Positions 45,262 through 54,590 of a DNA stretch of 64,000 nt are shown here, piece by piece. The notes beneath the pieces are model-generated. The model searched no databases and was not told the origin of the DNA. It saw nothing but the letters and a program-made list of their open reading frames with translations. A program made the translations under genes and the position numbers. The stretch is from Paragemmobacter kunshanensis (lineage in GTDB: Bacteria; Pseudomonadota; Alphaproteobacteria; Rhodobacterales; Rhodobacteraceae), in assembly GCF_011059185.1 (NCBI RefSeq), contig NZ_JAALFE010000003.1, positions 1 through 64,000 of the forward strand. Reading direction: 5' to 3'. The number at the start of each line of letters is the position of its first letter. The first letter of the stretch is position 1.

Positions 45262-46395
45262 ATGGCCCGCCCGGTCCGCGTCCTGATCGTCGATGACAGC
45301 GCCATGGTGCGCAAGGTCCTCTCCATGGGCCTTTCCGCCGATCCGGGGATCGAGGTGATCGCCGCCGCCTCCAGCGCCGAGGCCGCCTGGGACATCATGC
45401 GCAAGGACCGGCCCGACGTGATCACCCTCGATGTGGAAATGCCGCGCATCGACGGGCTTACCTTCCTGCGCCACTACCTGCCGCTGATGCCCATCCCCAC
45501 GGTGATGATCTCCACCCTCACCAGCGCCGGGGCCGCGGTGTCGGTCCAGGCGATGCAGGCCGGGGCGGTGGATGTCATCTCCAAGCCCAGCCTTGGCCTT
45601 GCCTCCGGCCTTCCGGCCATCATGTCCGACATCTGCACCCGCGTCCGGGCCGCCGCCACCGCCCGCATCGGCCGCGGCCAGGCCCCCGCCGCCACCGCAG
45701 CACCGGGCCTGTCCCCGGCCCCGATCCCCGTCCGCCCCGTGCCCGCCACGCCGCGCAGCGCCGACCCGGTGCCGCCGCCCGGCTTCACCGCGCCGCGCAA
45801 CGCGCCCACGCTCATGGCCATCGGCTCTTCCACCGGGGGCGTCCAGGCGCTTTCCGCCATCCTCCCCGCCTTCCCGGCCAACAGCCCCGGCATCGTCATC
45901 GTCCAGCACATGCCCGAAGGCTTCACCGGCCCCTTCGCCACGCGCCTGAACAGCCTGTGCTGCCTCGACGTCCGCGAGGCGCAGGAAGGCGACATCCTCC
46001 ATCCCGGCGCGGCCTTGGTCGCCCCCGGCGGCACCCGCCACATGACCGTGGAACCGCACGGACGCGACAGCTATCGCATCCACCTCGTCCAGGGCGATCC
46101 GGTCTGCTTCTCGCGCCCCTCGGTCGATGTGCTGTTCGAATCCGTCGCCCGCGCCGCAGGCCAGAACGCCATCGGCGCCGTCCTCACCGGCATGGGCCGC
46201 GACGGCGCCCGCGGCCTTTTGACCATCCGCAGCATCGGCGGCACGACCATCGCTCAAGATGAGGCGACTTCGGTCGTTTATGGAATGCCGATGGCCGCGC
46301 GCGACATCGGGGCCGCACAGCATGTGCTGCCGCTCACCGCAATCCCGGCCCGGATGATGCAGGCCGTTACCACCCGCCAGGCCGCCCGCGCCTGA
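45262..46395 (+). CDS. cheB: CheB, receptor methylesterase
   Basis: A 377-residue protein with an N-terminal receiver (VLIVDDSAMVRKVLS; phospho-Asp in VITLDVEMPRIDG) and a C-terminal esterase with Ser in IGSSTGGVQAL, His in IVQHMPEGFTG and Asp in LTGMGRDGARGL. The linker is Pro/Ala-rich. The ATG at 45262 has GGGGGG at good spacing; another at 45256 overlaps the cheR stop. Confidence 0.95.
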   Translation: MARPVRVLIVDDSAMVRKVLSMGLSADPGIEVIAAASSAEAAWDIMRKDRPDVITLDVEMPRIDGLTFLRHYLPLMPIPTVMISTLTSAGAAVSVQAMQAGAVDVISKPSLGLASGLPAIMSDICTRVRAAATARIGRGQAPAATAAPGLSPAPIPVRPVPATPRSADPVPPPGFTAPRNAPTLMAIGSSTGGVQALSAILPAFPANSPGIVIVQHMPEGFTGPFATRLNSLCCLDVREAQEGDILHPGAALVAPGGTRHMTVEPHGRDSYRIHLVQGDPVCFSRPSVDVLFESVARAAGQNAIGAVLTGMGRDGARGLLTIRSIGGTTIAQDEATSVVYGMPMAARDIGAAQHVLPLTAIPARMMQAVTTRQAARA

Positions 46396-46428
46396 CCGGA
46401 CCAGTAAGAAAGTTGAGAGGAGACCGAA

Positions 46429-46953
46429 ATGGCCCAAGACACTGCCGAAGCGAACCGGTCCCGCCCGGACGGGCTTCCCCTGCGCGAAGCCGACAACATC
46501 GACGAGATGTATCTGACCTTCGCCCTCGGATCCGAGGAATATGGCGTCAACATCGTCGGCGTCACCGAAATCGTGGGCATGCAGCGCATCATGTCCGTGC
46601 CGGATGTGCCCAACTACATCAAGGGCGTGATCAACCTGCGCGGCAAGGTCATCCCGCTGATGGACGTGCGCCTGCGCTTCGGCATGCCCGAACGCGCCTA
46701 TGACGAACGCACCGTCGTCATCGTCATGGATGTGGGCGAGGCCCCCATCGGCCTGATCGTCGATGGCGTCTCCGAAGTGCTGGAAATCCCGCCCTCGCAG
46801 GTGGACCGCCACACCCAGTTCGGCCGCGCCGCCAGTCGCCCCGTGATCGCGGGCATCGGCCGCATCGGCGACCGTGTCGCCGTCCTGCTGGATACGGCTG
46901 TTCTCGTCTCGGAAAGCGATGTCAGCCTCCCGGCCGAGATGGCCGCCGCCTGA
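46429..46953 (+). CDS. cheW: CheW, receptor-kinase coupling protein
   Basis: A 174-residue CheW domain protein ([58 protein letters not shown] region, residues 25-85) with [27 protein letters not shown]-type second half. GAGAGGAG precedes the ATG. Couples the receptor to the CheA pair. Confidence 0.95.
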   Translation: MAQDTAEANRSRPDGLPLREADNIDEMYLTFALGSEEYGVNIVGVTEIVGMQRIMSVPDVPNYIKGVINLRGKVIPLMDVRLRFGMPERAYDERTVVIVMDVGEAPIGLIVDGVSEVLEIPPSQVDRHTQFGRAASRPVIAGIGRIGDRVAVLLDTAVLVSESDVSLPAEMAAA

Positions 46954-47081
46954 CAGATCCCGCCATGACCGAACGCGCCCGTCCCCCGATCAACCGCCAG
47001 GCCCCCCGTCCCGATCCGCTGGATCTGATCGAGGATGCCGCCCCCCCGGCCCCCTCTGCCGAAACCGAAAGGACCGATACC

Positions 47082-49034
47082 ATGTCCGCCCCGCAAATCC
47101 CCGCTGCCCTTCCCCTGTGGGAGGATGCCGCCGGAACGGCCGCGCTCGACCGCATCGCAACCCCCCTTCTCATCGCCGATGCGGATATGGTCATCCGCTA
47201 CGCCAACCCCGCCGCCTTCGACATGTTCCGCCCGCATGAGGCCGACATCCGCAAGGAACTTCCCGCCTTCTCGCTGGCCGGTCTGGTCGGGCAATCGGTG
47301 GATGTCTTCCACCGCCACCCCGCGCATCAGCGCGCCATCGTCTCGGGCATGACCGAACGCATGGCGGGCAAGCTTTCCGCCGGTGGCCGCCACTATGCCT
47401 TTGACGCCTCGCCCCTGTTCGACGGGCAGGGCCAGCTTTCCGGTGCCATCGTGGAATGGCGCGACGAAACCCGCGATCATCAGGCCAGCCATGAGGCCCG
47501 CCGCGTCATCGCCGCCATCAGCGACATGGCCGAGGCCCATAACAAGGGCGAGATCGACCACTTCGCCGCGACCGCGGGCTATTCCGCGGGCAATGCCGAA
47601 GTGCTGAAGAACGTCAACGACATGGTGCAGGGCCATATCGACACCAAGCGCAAGGTCATCGCCTGCATCACCGAATTCGCAAACGGCAACTTCGACGCGC
47701 CGCTGCAGCAGTTCCCGGGCAAATCCGCCTTCATCAATGACGCCATGGAAGGCGTGCGCGCCTCGTTCAAGGCGGTGTTCAGCGATATCGAAACCCTCGC
47801 CGCCGCGCTGGTCGAAGGCAATCTCGACTTCAGCGTCGATTCCGCCCGCTATGACGGCCAGTTCCACCTCCTGATGAAGACCTTCGACAGGGTGCGCATC
47901 AGTTTCCGCGATGTCGCCGCCGAAATCGAACGCCTGTCCAATGCCATCGTCTCGGGCGAGCTGGACACCCCGGTTCAGGCCGATGGCTATCTGGGTGCCT
48001 ATCGCCGCATCATCGAGGCTTTCGATGCCGCCTTCACCTCGCTCAACGGGGCCTTCCACAGCATCGGCCACCAGGTCGGCCAGGTGGCGCAGTCCGTCCG
48101 CCAGATGAGCCAGTCCTCGCAATCGCTGGCGACCAATTCGCAGGTGCAATCCTCTTCCGTCGACGAAGTCTCCGCCACGGCCGAGGAAACCGACATCCAG
48201 GTGAAATCAAACGCCGCCGCCGCCGTCTCGGCCCGCCAGCTTGTCACCGGCGCGTCCGAAGTCGCGGAAAACGGCAAGGCCAAGATCTCTGAAATGGTCG
48301 CCTCCATGGAAGGCATCCGCGCCTCCAGCCAGGACATCGCCAAGATCATCAAGGTGATCGACGAAATCGCCTTCCAGACCAACCTCCTCGCCCTCAACGC
48401 CGCGGTCGAGGCGGCGCGCGCAGGCCAGCATGGCCGCGGCTTCGCCGTCGTCGCGCAGGAAGTCCGCAACCTTGCCGGACGCTCCGCCCGCGCCGCGCGC
48501 GAAACCTCGGACCTGATCGAGGATGCCGCCACCCGCGTTCAGGCCGGGGTGCGCATCGCGGATGAAACCAGCCGCGCCTTCACCTCCATCGCCGATGACA
48601 TCCAGAAGGTGAATGTCCTCGTCCGCGACATCGCCACCGCCTCCGACGAACAGTCGCGCGGCGTGGCCCAGATCAACACCGCCATCGGTGAAATCGCGAA
48701 ATCCGCCCTCTCCACCAGCCAGCAGGCCGACGAACTCGCCGGTTCCGTGGCCGAGGTGGAATGCGCCACCGGCAGCATGCAGGCCGAGATCGACCGCTTC
48801 CGTCTGCGCCGTGCGCAGCAGGCTGTCGGCGGGCTTGGCGATCTGTCCGGCATCCCGGCCGATCTGATGGCGCAGATCCAGTCGATGGTGGCCCAGCACG
48901 GCACGGCCCCCGCGCCGCGCGCCGCCGCAGCCGCCGCCAGCCCCGCCCGCACCGAACCGCCCCGCGCGGCGGCGGCAGGCTCGGTTGTCCGCCTGTCCAG
49001 CAACCGCGACCAGCGCGGCTTCGCAAATTTCTGA
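47082..49034 (+). CDS. Soluble chemoreceptor with PAS and poly-HAMP (TlpT-like position)
   Basis: A 650-residue receptor without TM segments. An N-terminal PAS-like domain (about 20-135) is followed by four HAMP-like units with the [AN]GNFD / EGNLD / SGELD pattern (about 145-350), and the MCP signalling hairpin with its tip [27 protein letters not shown] (about 425-450). The end GFANF fits the loose pattern of a CheR/CheB-binding pentapeptide. The ATG at 47082 has AAAGGA; an open frame from 46965 adds 39 Pro-rich residues. Cytoplasmic receptor clusters in R. sphaeroides use TlpT from the same operon position, but no ParA-like gene lies here. Confidence 0.9.
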   Translation: MSAPQIPAALPLWEDAAGTAALDRIATPLLIADADMVIRYANPAAFDMFRPHEADIRKELPAFSLAGLVGQSVDVFHRHPAHQRAIVSGMTERMAGKLSAGGRHYAFDASPLFDGQGQLSGAIVEWRDETRDHQASHEARRVIAAISDMAEAHNKGEIDHFAATAGYSAGNAEVLKNVNDMVQGHIDTKRKVIACITEFANGNFDAPLQQFPGKSAFINDAMEGVRASFKAVFSDIETLAAALVEGNLDFSVDSARYDGQFHLLMKTFDRVRISFRDVAAEIERLSNAIVSGELDTPVQADGYLGAYRRIIEAFDAAFTSLNGAFHSIGHQVGQVAQSVRQMSQSSQSLATNSQVQSSSVDEVSATAEETDIQVKSNAAAAVSARQLVTGASEVAENGKAKISEMVASMEGIRASSQDIAKIIKVIDEIAFQTNLLALNAAVEAARAGQHGRGFAVVAQEVRNLAGRSARAARETSDLIEDAATRVQAGVRIADETSRAFTSIADDIQKVNVLVRDIATASDEQSRGVAQINTAIGEIAKSALSTSQQADELAGSVAEVECATGSMQAEIDRFRLRRAQQAVGGLGDLSGIPADLMAQIQSMVAQHGTAPAPRAAAAAASPARTEPPRAAAAGSVVRLSSNRDQRGFANF

Positions 49035-49081
49035 AACGACCGGCGCGCGCCCCGCGCGCCCCATTCCCCGGAGAAGACCAG

Positions 49082-49486
49082 ATGCCTTTCAACGTAATGA
49101 TCGTCGATGACGCCGCGATGATGCGGCTCTATATCGCCTCCTTCATCAAGACCCTCCCCGATTTCAAGGTGGTCGCCCAGGCCGCCAACGGGCAAGAGGC
49201 GCTCGACAAGCTGACCGCCGTCCCCGAGGTGGACCTGATCCTTCTCGATATCGAGATGCCGGTCATGGATGGCCTGGAATTCCTGCGCCATGCCAAGCTC
49301 AAGACGCGGGCCAAGATCTGCATGCTCTCCTCCGTGGCCGTCTCCGGCTCGGCGCATGCGGCCAAGGCGCGCGAACTGGGCGCGGATGGGGTGGTGGCCA
49401 AACCTTCCGGCACCGTCTCCCACGATCTCGAGGAAAAGACCGGCGACGAACTGGCGCGCACCATGCGTTCGCTCTGCGCTGCCTGA
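49082..49486 (+). CDS. cheY: CheY-type response regulator (CheB-receiver-like)
   Basis: A 134-residue single receiver: acidic pair in VMIVDDAAMMR, phospho-Asp in LILLDIEMPVMDGLEF, Ser in MLSSVAVSG and Lys in GVVAKPSGTVS. The C-terminal part (KPSGTVSHDLEEKTGDEL) looks more like CheB receivers than enteric CheY, as for CheY6 in R. sphaeroides. GGAG before the ATG. The likely motor-binding output of the operon. Confidence 0.93.
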   Translation: MPFNVMIVDDAAMMRLYIASFIKTLPDFKVVAQAANGQEALDKLTAVPEVDLILLDIEMPVMDGLEFLRHAKLKTRAKICMLSSVAVSGSAHAAKARELGADGVVAKPSGTVSHDLEEKTGDELARTMRSLCAA

Positions 49487-49551
49487 TCCTGACTTTCCCT
49501 TCCCCTCCCTGTCCGGGGCCACGCCCCTGACCGCCTTTGCACGAGGCTGCC

Positions 49552-52500
49552 ATGTCTGACGAAATGGACGAAATCTGGGCCCTTTACGCCGATGACGGCG
49601 CACAGGCCCTCGACGCGATGGAAACCGCGCTTCTGGCGCTGGGCGATGGCGGCAGCGAAGATGCCGGCGCCCATGTCAGCGCGCTGTTCCGTGCCGTCCA
49701 TACCTTCAAGGGCAACTCGCGCGTGCTGGGCCTTGCGGTGGTGGAAAGCCGGGCGCATTACAGCGAAGACCTGATCGGTCTGGTCCGCGATCAGGGCGTG
49801 CCGTGGGATGCCGAGATCAAGGATATCCTCCTCCTCGCCTCCGACACGCTGCGCGCGATGCTGGAAGAAACCGCCGCCACCCGCGCCGATGTCGCGCCCG
49901 ACTCGTCCGAGGATCTGATGGTCCGCCTGAAGGACAAGATCGCCCGCGCCTCGGGCGAAGCCCCGGCCCCCGCCGATGCCGCCCCCACGGCCCCCGCCGT
50001 GGATGTGGCGGGCCTTCTCGCCGCGCTGGACGAACCGGCCCCCGTCGAGGCTGATCCCGTCGAAGCGGCCCCCGTCGAACCCGACGTCACGGCCGAACCG
50101 GCCCCCGTCGTCGCCCCCGTCGCCGCACAGCCCGCAGCGGAACCCGAACCCGCCCGCAAGCGTGGCAAGAAGTCCGCCGCCGCCGCCGAAGCCCCCGTCG
50201 TCGAAGCCCCCCCCGCAGAGGCCCCGGCAAAGGCCGAACCCGCCCCCGCCGAACCCGCCGCCGCCCCGCGCAGCGAAAAGCGGCTGGCGGATGACCCAAC
50301 CTACCGCGAGATCTTCCGCGGCATGGCCACGGATGCCACGCGCAAGCTTTCCGCCTTTCTCGAAACCTGGGATGCCGATCCCGCCGATGCCGCCGCCCGC
50401 GCCCGGCGCGAAGCCGACAACCTCGCCCATGCCGCGCGCCAGATGGGGCTGGATGACTGGACCGCCACCCTTTCGGCCTATCTGGCCACGCCCGACCCGG
50501 CCTCGGAAACCCTCGCCCGCCTGCTCCTGTCGCTGGGCGACCTTGCCGAACAGACCTTCGGCATCGCCCCCGCCGCAGGCCCCGCCGCCGCGCCCGATGC
50601 GCCCGGCTTCTTCGACACCATCCGCGATGCGCTGGCCGATATCGCCAGCTACGGCACCGGCTTCTTCTGCGGCGAAACCCCCGAACCCCGCGCCGTCGCC
50701 GACCGCGTCGCCACCATCCGCGAGGCCGCCCGCAGCGCGGGCTACATCCGCGCCGAAGAGGCCGCCGCCCGCATCCCCGCCGCCCAGACGGCGCAGGATT
50801 TCCACGCCGCCGAACTGCGCCTCTACGAGGAACTCGCCGGGGTCGAGGCGGTGATGCCAGATGCCGCCCGCGCCTCGGGCGTCAGCCCGCGCGAAATGCT
50901 GCAAAGCTGGTGCGCCGAACACGTCTTCTCCACGCTCTCGGAACTGGATGCCACCCTCGAACGCCTCCGCGCGGCCGAGGATCTGGATACCGAATACCAG
51001 CGCCTCGATCGCCTGATGCGCCTTGTCCACCACGCCTGCGGCCATCACCGCATCGAAACGGCGGGCCAATTGGCCATGTCGCTGATCGACCTCTTCTCGC
51101 GCCTCCATTCGCGCGGGCAGACCCCCGATCCGATCCTGTCCCATGTCGCCCGCGGCTTCATCGACACGGTCGAGATCGTCTTCGACGCCATCACCCAGGG
51201 CCAGACCCCGGACACCGCCTCGCTCGAGAAACTCTTCGAAGAGGCGTCCAACATCTGCTTCGTGCAGGATGGGCTGATGACGGCCTCCGCCATCGAACGC
51301 CGCCTTGGCCTGCCCAAGGAATTCCACCGCGTCCTGTCCCCCGAAAGCGTCCGCGCCGCCTCCGAGGCAATCGAACAGGGCCTGCGCTTCTTCATCGTGC
51401 GCGCCGACATCAACAACGATGAAAAGATGGCCGAGGCCTTCATCGGCTGGCTCTCCTCCGATTCCGCGCGTTCCATCACCAACGTCACCGTCTTTGACGG
51501 CACCAACACGCTCTTCGATTTCCTCCTCGCCTCCGCCCAGGACGAGGCCGGCATGGTCGAGGCGATGGCCGCCCTCGATCCTGGCGGCCGCAACCTGCGC
51601 ATGACGCGGATGCTCGTGCCCACGGCGGAAACCCCCGAAACCGCCCCCGCCGATCCCGAAGCCGCCCTCGCCCAGATCCCGCAGGCCGGCATCAGCGCGG
51701 AAATGGTGGAACAGATCGGCGAAATCGCGGCCAGCCAGTCGATGATCAGCCACATGCTGACCGAACTTTCCGAAGGCGATCTCTTCGATTCGATCGACGC
51801 GATGATGCGCGCCGCCGGGAATGACTGGAAACGCGCGCGCCCCCAGATCCGGGCCACGCTCACCACCTATTCCACCCGCCTGCAGGAACTCGCCCAGCTG
51901 GAAAACCAGCTTGTCGGCCAGATCACCCAGTTGCAGGAGGAAACCGTCGAAATCCGCTCGCGCAGGATCGAAACCATCTTCCGCCCGCTCGAGGCGTTCG
52001 TGCAGACCTATTCCCGTCGCAACCGGCGCGAGGCGACCACCTCCTTCGCCGGCGGGGAACTCTCGCTCGATCTGACGATCCTCGAAAACCTGCGCCGCGT
52101 GCTGCGCAACCTTGCCGTCGCGCGGCTGGAAATCGGGGCAGGGGCACCGCGCAGCCTGCACATCTCCTTCCACCGCGACGAAGAGCGCGTCCTCGCCATC
52201 ATCGAAGATGACGGCGCCGCATCGGAAACCTCTGCCGCCCTCGATGAGGTGCGCGCCACCGTCGCCCGCTTCGGCGGCGAACTTCGCCAGGTCGCGCTGC
52301 CGGGAACGGGGATGCGCTTCCATCTCTCCCTACCGCTGGCCATGGTCGTGCTGGAAGGCATGGTCGTGGGTGTCGAAGGTGTGCGCTATGTCGTGCCGGT
52401 CGATGCCATCCGGATGATCCTGCAACCCGATGCCGAAAAGCGCTTCCGCGTCTCGGCCGCCGAAGGGCGCGAGATGCTGCGCATCGGCACGGATGAGATC

Positions 52501-52794
52501 GTGGCCATCCAGCCGCTGCCCGGCCCCAAGGGCCCGCCCGCCGCCACCGGCACAAGGCGCAATGTCTTTGTCGTCCTGGGCGCGCAGGGCCGCTCTGTCG
52601 CCGTGCCGGTCGACGAACTGGTGGGCCAGCAGCTCGTGCTGCTCCGTCCGCTCAAGGGCGTGCTGTCGGGCATGCAGAACATGACGGGCATCGCGCTTCT
52701 GGCGGGCGGGGATGTGGGCATGGTCGTCTCGGCCAACATGCTCTGCGCCTCGCAGGCCCCCACCCATGCGGTGACGACCTCGCGCCCCATGTGA
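49552..52794 (+). CDS. cheA: CheA-type protein with HPt and CheW-like ends but degenerate kinase (CheA3-like)
   Basis: A 1080-residue protein. P1/HPt lies at 1-110 with the phospho-His in VHTFKGNSR (about H47). A low-complexity Ala/Pro/Glu linker (about 130-245) and long helical parts follow; one (about 265-310) looks like a second HPt whose His is replaced (ADNLAHAARQMG). Around 790-910 a decayed P3/P4 is visible: N-box position reads VLRNLAVARLE, G1 reads IEDDGAAS, and the G2 Gly motif is lost. A P5 CheW-like domain ends the protein. This matches R. sphaeroides CheA3, phosphorylated by CheA4 and active as a CheY6 phosphatase through the long middle part. The phosphatase role here is inference. 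Confidence 0.88.
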   Translation: MSDEMDEIWALYADDGAQALDAMETALLALGDGGSEDAGAHVSALFRAVHTFKGNSRVLGLAVVESRAHYSEDLIGLVRDQGVPWDAEIKDILLLASDTLRAMLEETAATRADVAPDSSEDLMVRLKDKIARASGEAPAPADAAPTAPAVDVAGLLAALDEPAPVEADPVEAAPVEPDVTAEPAPVVAPVAAQPAAEPEPARKRGKKSAAAAEAPVVEAPPAEAPAKAEPAPAEPAAAPRSEKRLADDPTYREIFRGMATDATRKLSAFLETWDADPADAAARARREADNLAHAARQMGLDDWTATLSAYLATPDPASETLARLLLSLGDLAEQTFGIAPAAGPAAAPDAPGFFDTIRDALADIASYGTGFFCGETPEPRAVADRVATIREAARSAGYIRAEEAAARIPAAQTAQDFHAAELRLYEELAGVEAVMPDAARASGVSPREMLQSWCAEHVFSTLSELDATLERLRAAEDLDTEYQRLDRLMRLVHHACGHHRIETAGQLAMSLIDLFSRLHSRGQTPDPILSHVARGFIDTVEIVFDAITQGQTPDTASLEKLFEEASNICFVQDGLMTASAIERRLGLPKEFHRVLSPESVRAASEAIEQGLRFFIVRADINNDEKMAEAFIGWLSSDSARSITNVTVFDGTNTLFDFLLASAQDEAGMVEAMAALDPGGRNLRMTRMLVPTAETPETAPADPEAALAQIPQAGISAEMVEQIGEIAASQSMISHMLTELSEGDLFDSIDAMMRAAGNDWKRARPQIRATLTTYSTRLQELAQLENQLVGQITQLQEETVEIRSRRIETIFRPLEAFVQTYSRRNRREATTSFAGGELSLDLTILENLRRVLRNLAVARLEIGAGAPRSLHISFHRDEERVLAIIEDDGAASETSAALDEVRATVARFGGELRQVALPGTGMRFHLSLPLAMVVLEGMVVGVEGVRYVVPVDAIRMILQPDAEKRFRVSAAEGREMLRIGTDEIVAIQPLPGPKGPPAATGTRRNVFVVLGAQGRSVAVPVDELVGQQLVLLRPLKGVLSGMQNMTGIALLAGGDVGMVVSANMLCASQAPTHAVTTSRPM

Positions 52795-52823
52795 TCGCCC
52801 CATGTGATCGCCCCATCTGATCG
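52785..52823 (+). repeat. Triple tandem 13-bp repeat at the end of cheA
   Basis: CCCCATGTGATCG at 52785-52797 and 52798-52810, then CCCCATCTGATCG at 52811-52823 (one mismatch). The first copy contains the stop codon of the CheA3-like gene. Confidence 0.85.
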
Positions 52824-52888
52824 CGGCCCCGCGGGCGATTCGCGGGGCGCCTGAAAACCCGCCGTTCCGGCCGCCCCTGGCCCGCAGG

Positions 52889-52914
52889 AACCGCCCCTTT
52901 TCGGGGCGGTTTTC
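52889..52914 (+). terminator. Terminator of the chemotaxis operon
   Basis: 9-bp stem AACCGCCCC / GGGGCGGTT with a 5-base loop, followed by TTCC; the T run is short but the stem is strong. Confidence 0.75.
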
Positions 52915-53173
52915 CGCTTCCCGCCCCTTGGTTCATTGGTGTTTCCGTGCCTTTCCAACGGGAAATCCCGCGCCGGATCCATCCCTTCCCATCCTTGCGG
53001 ATGTATCGCTGGCAGACCCGGATATGGCCGCCCGTGGCATCGGTATCGGTGACGCTCTTCCCCCTTAATCTGCGGCCCGGAAGGGCGTAAATTCATCTGT
53101 AAGCAACCCCGCGTGTCGCCAGGCAGACAGCAGTCCACCGCCCCGACCGCCCAGATTTGAGTGAAGGTCACAG
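52915..53173. other. Intergenic region upstream of the 53174 gene
   Basis: With the preceding terminator and repeats, about 380 bases hold no gene. An AT-rich stretch lies near 53085-53105 (TTAATCTGCGG, GTAAATTCATCTGTAAG). No good sigma-54 or sigma-28 site was found; a TGGCAT near 53035 lacks a -12 element. Confidence 0.5.
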
Positions 53174-53677
53174 ATGCAAGCGCTTCGTATCGCCCTGACG
53201 GAAACCGCCGAAACCGCAACCCCGGCCCGTTCCTTCAACCGCGCCCCGCTGCATGCCGCCGTCCTGTCGGACCGGCCCGCCGGGCTTGTGGCCGCCCTCG
53301 CCGAACATGACATCACCGCCATCGACGCCACCCCGATGGATCTGGCCCTGCTGGTGCGCGACGCGCCCGACATGGTGGTGATCGACCTTGACGGCGCCAC
53401 CATGCCCAGCCGCCGCATCGCCCTTCTGGTGGCCCAGCTCGGCTGGCTGCGCCGCGATCTGGTGATCGCCGTCTCGCGCCGCTGCGCGCCCCATGTGCGC
53501 GGCTTCGCCATCGACGTGATCTTCGACGGCGATGCCGATGCCGAAACCCTCGCCACCCGCCTGGGCGAAGCCTCGCGCCTGTTGCAGCATTCCCGCCTGC
53601 GCCCGGTCGAAGCGGCCGCACCCGCCGCGCCGGTGCTGTTCCAGCGCAGCGCGCGCCGGGTCTCCCTCTTCCGCTGA
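53174..53677 (+). CDS. Degenerate receiver-like protein of unknown function
   Basis: A 167-residue cytoplasmic protein. It looks like a worn-down response-regulator fold: LHAAVLSDRPAGLVAALAEHD at the first strand-helix, DMVVIDLDGATMPSRR at the phospho-Asp position, and LVIAVSRRCAPHVRGFAIDVIFDGDADAETL in the later strands. The paired N-terminal Asp and the Lys of true receivers are missing, so phosphorylation is doubtful. AAGG precedes the ATG. It is a single gene between two hairpins. Confidence 0.6.
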   Translation: MQALRIALTETAETATPARSFNRAPLHAAVLSDRPAGLVAALAEHDITAIDATPMDLALLVRDAPDMVVIDLDGATMPSRRIALLVAQLGWLRRDLVIAVSRRCAPHVRGFAIDVIFDGDADAETLATRLGEASRLLQHSRLRPVEAAAPAAPVLFQRSARRVSLFR

Positions 53678-53698
53678 CCCCACACAGCGAAAGGCCAG

Positions 53699-53734
53699 AA
53701 GGGGCGGGTCGCCATCACCGGCGACCCGCCCCTT
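53699..53734 (+). terminator. Strong hairpin after the 53174 gene
   Basis: Perfect 15-bp stem AAGGGGCGGGTCGCC / GGCGACCCGCCCCTT with a 6-base loop (ATCACC). No real T run follows, yet the stem is very stable. Confidence 0.75.
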
Positions 53735-53795
53735 CGCATTACCGCATGATCGTTCACAAATGGCCTGAACCCGGCCTGATAGCGCCCCATCCGCC

Positions 53796-53822
53796 TAAAG
53801 ACCGGCACTGTTGCGTCGTTAC
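53796..53822 (+). promoter_or_regulatory. Sigma-28-like promoter of fliS
   Basis: TAAA (53796-53799), 15 bases, GTCGTTAC (53815-53822), 46 bases before the fliS ATG. Confidence 0.5.
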
Positions 53823-53868
53823 TCCTATCACAACCGGCGGTTCCCGCTTTACTGAAAGGATCCCAGCG

Positions 53869-54264
53869 ATGACCTTCCTCGATGCCCGCGCCCAGTACCG
53901 CCGTACCGATACGGGCGAGGCGCTCGCCGTCGAAAGCCCGCATGGGATCATCCTTGTCACCCTGCGCGAACTGGAACGCTCGCTGCGCGTGCTGGCCGCG
54001 GCCGAGGCCGACCGCACCTATCCCGTCCAGCATGTCAACCGCGCCTTCACCGCGATCTACATCCTGCAATCCAGCCTCGATTTCGAAAAGGGCGGCGAGA
54101 TTTCGGACAACCTCTTCAGCGTCTACGAATACTGCCGCCTCCGCGTGGCCGAGGCGTTCCGCCGCGAGGCCTCGCCCAGGATGGAGGAATGCGCAGCCCA
54201 TATCGCCAGCCTGCTCCAGGCCTGGGAACAGATCGGCGTCCAGTCCCGGGGGAATGCCGCATGA
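53869..54264 (+). CDS. fliS: FliS, flagellin export chaperone
   Basis: A 131-residue helical protein with FliS features: MTFLDARAQYRRTDTGEALAVESPHGIILVTL start and NRAFTAIYILQSSLDFEKGGEISDNLFSVYEYC middle. The ATG at 53869 has AAGGA; a longer frame from 53746 includes the promoter. Binds the flagellin C terminus in the cytoplasm. The next gene overlaps its stop. Confidence 0.88.
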   Translation: MTFLDARAQYRRTDTGEALAVESPHGIILVTLRELERSLRVLAAAEADRTYPVQHVNRAFTAIYILQSSLDFEKGGEISDNLFSVYEYCRLRVAEAFRREASPRMEECAAHIASLLQAWEQIGVQSRGNAA

Positions 54265-54578
54265 CCGCGCCCCTGGCCCTTCCCGCAGGCGATGCCGCCA
54301 CGATCGAACTGTCGGTCCTGTCAGGCCGCCTGCAGACCGCCGTGCAGCAGGATGACATCGTCCAGACGCTTGTCACCACCGCCGCGCTGGATCGCATGAT
54401 CCGCTGCCTCGGCCCCCATCAGCAGGCCGCCGCCGACCATGCCCGCGGCATCGTCCTTCAGGCCATCGAAACCCTGCAGGAAGCCGTCCATCGCGGCCGC
54501 CAGGCCGAACTGCAAAGCCGCGCCAGCCGCGCCTCGCAGGTCGGCGCGGCCTATGCCACCGCCGCTGCCGCGCGCTGA
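54261..54578 (+). CDS. Small helical protein in FliT position
   Basis: A 105-residue Ala/Gln-rich helical protein (IELSVLSGRLQTAVQQDDIVQTLVTTAALDRMIRCL). The sequence does not identify a family, but it overlaps fliS by four bases (ATGA), where FliT or another export chaperone is common. No TM or signal. Confidence 0.6.
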   Translation: MTAPLALPAGDAATIELSVLSGRLQTAVQQDDIVQTLVTTAALDRMIRCLGPHQQAAADHARGIVLQAIETLQEAVHRGRQAELQSRASRASQVGAAYATAAAAR

Positions 54579-54590
54579 CGGGCCTGCCAC

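Noticed and set aside
49129-52323. A 1064-codon minus-strand frame over cheY and the long cheA
   Set aside because: Shadow frame of clear chemotaxis genes; Gly-rich repeats come from GC-rich codon bias.
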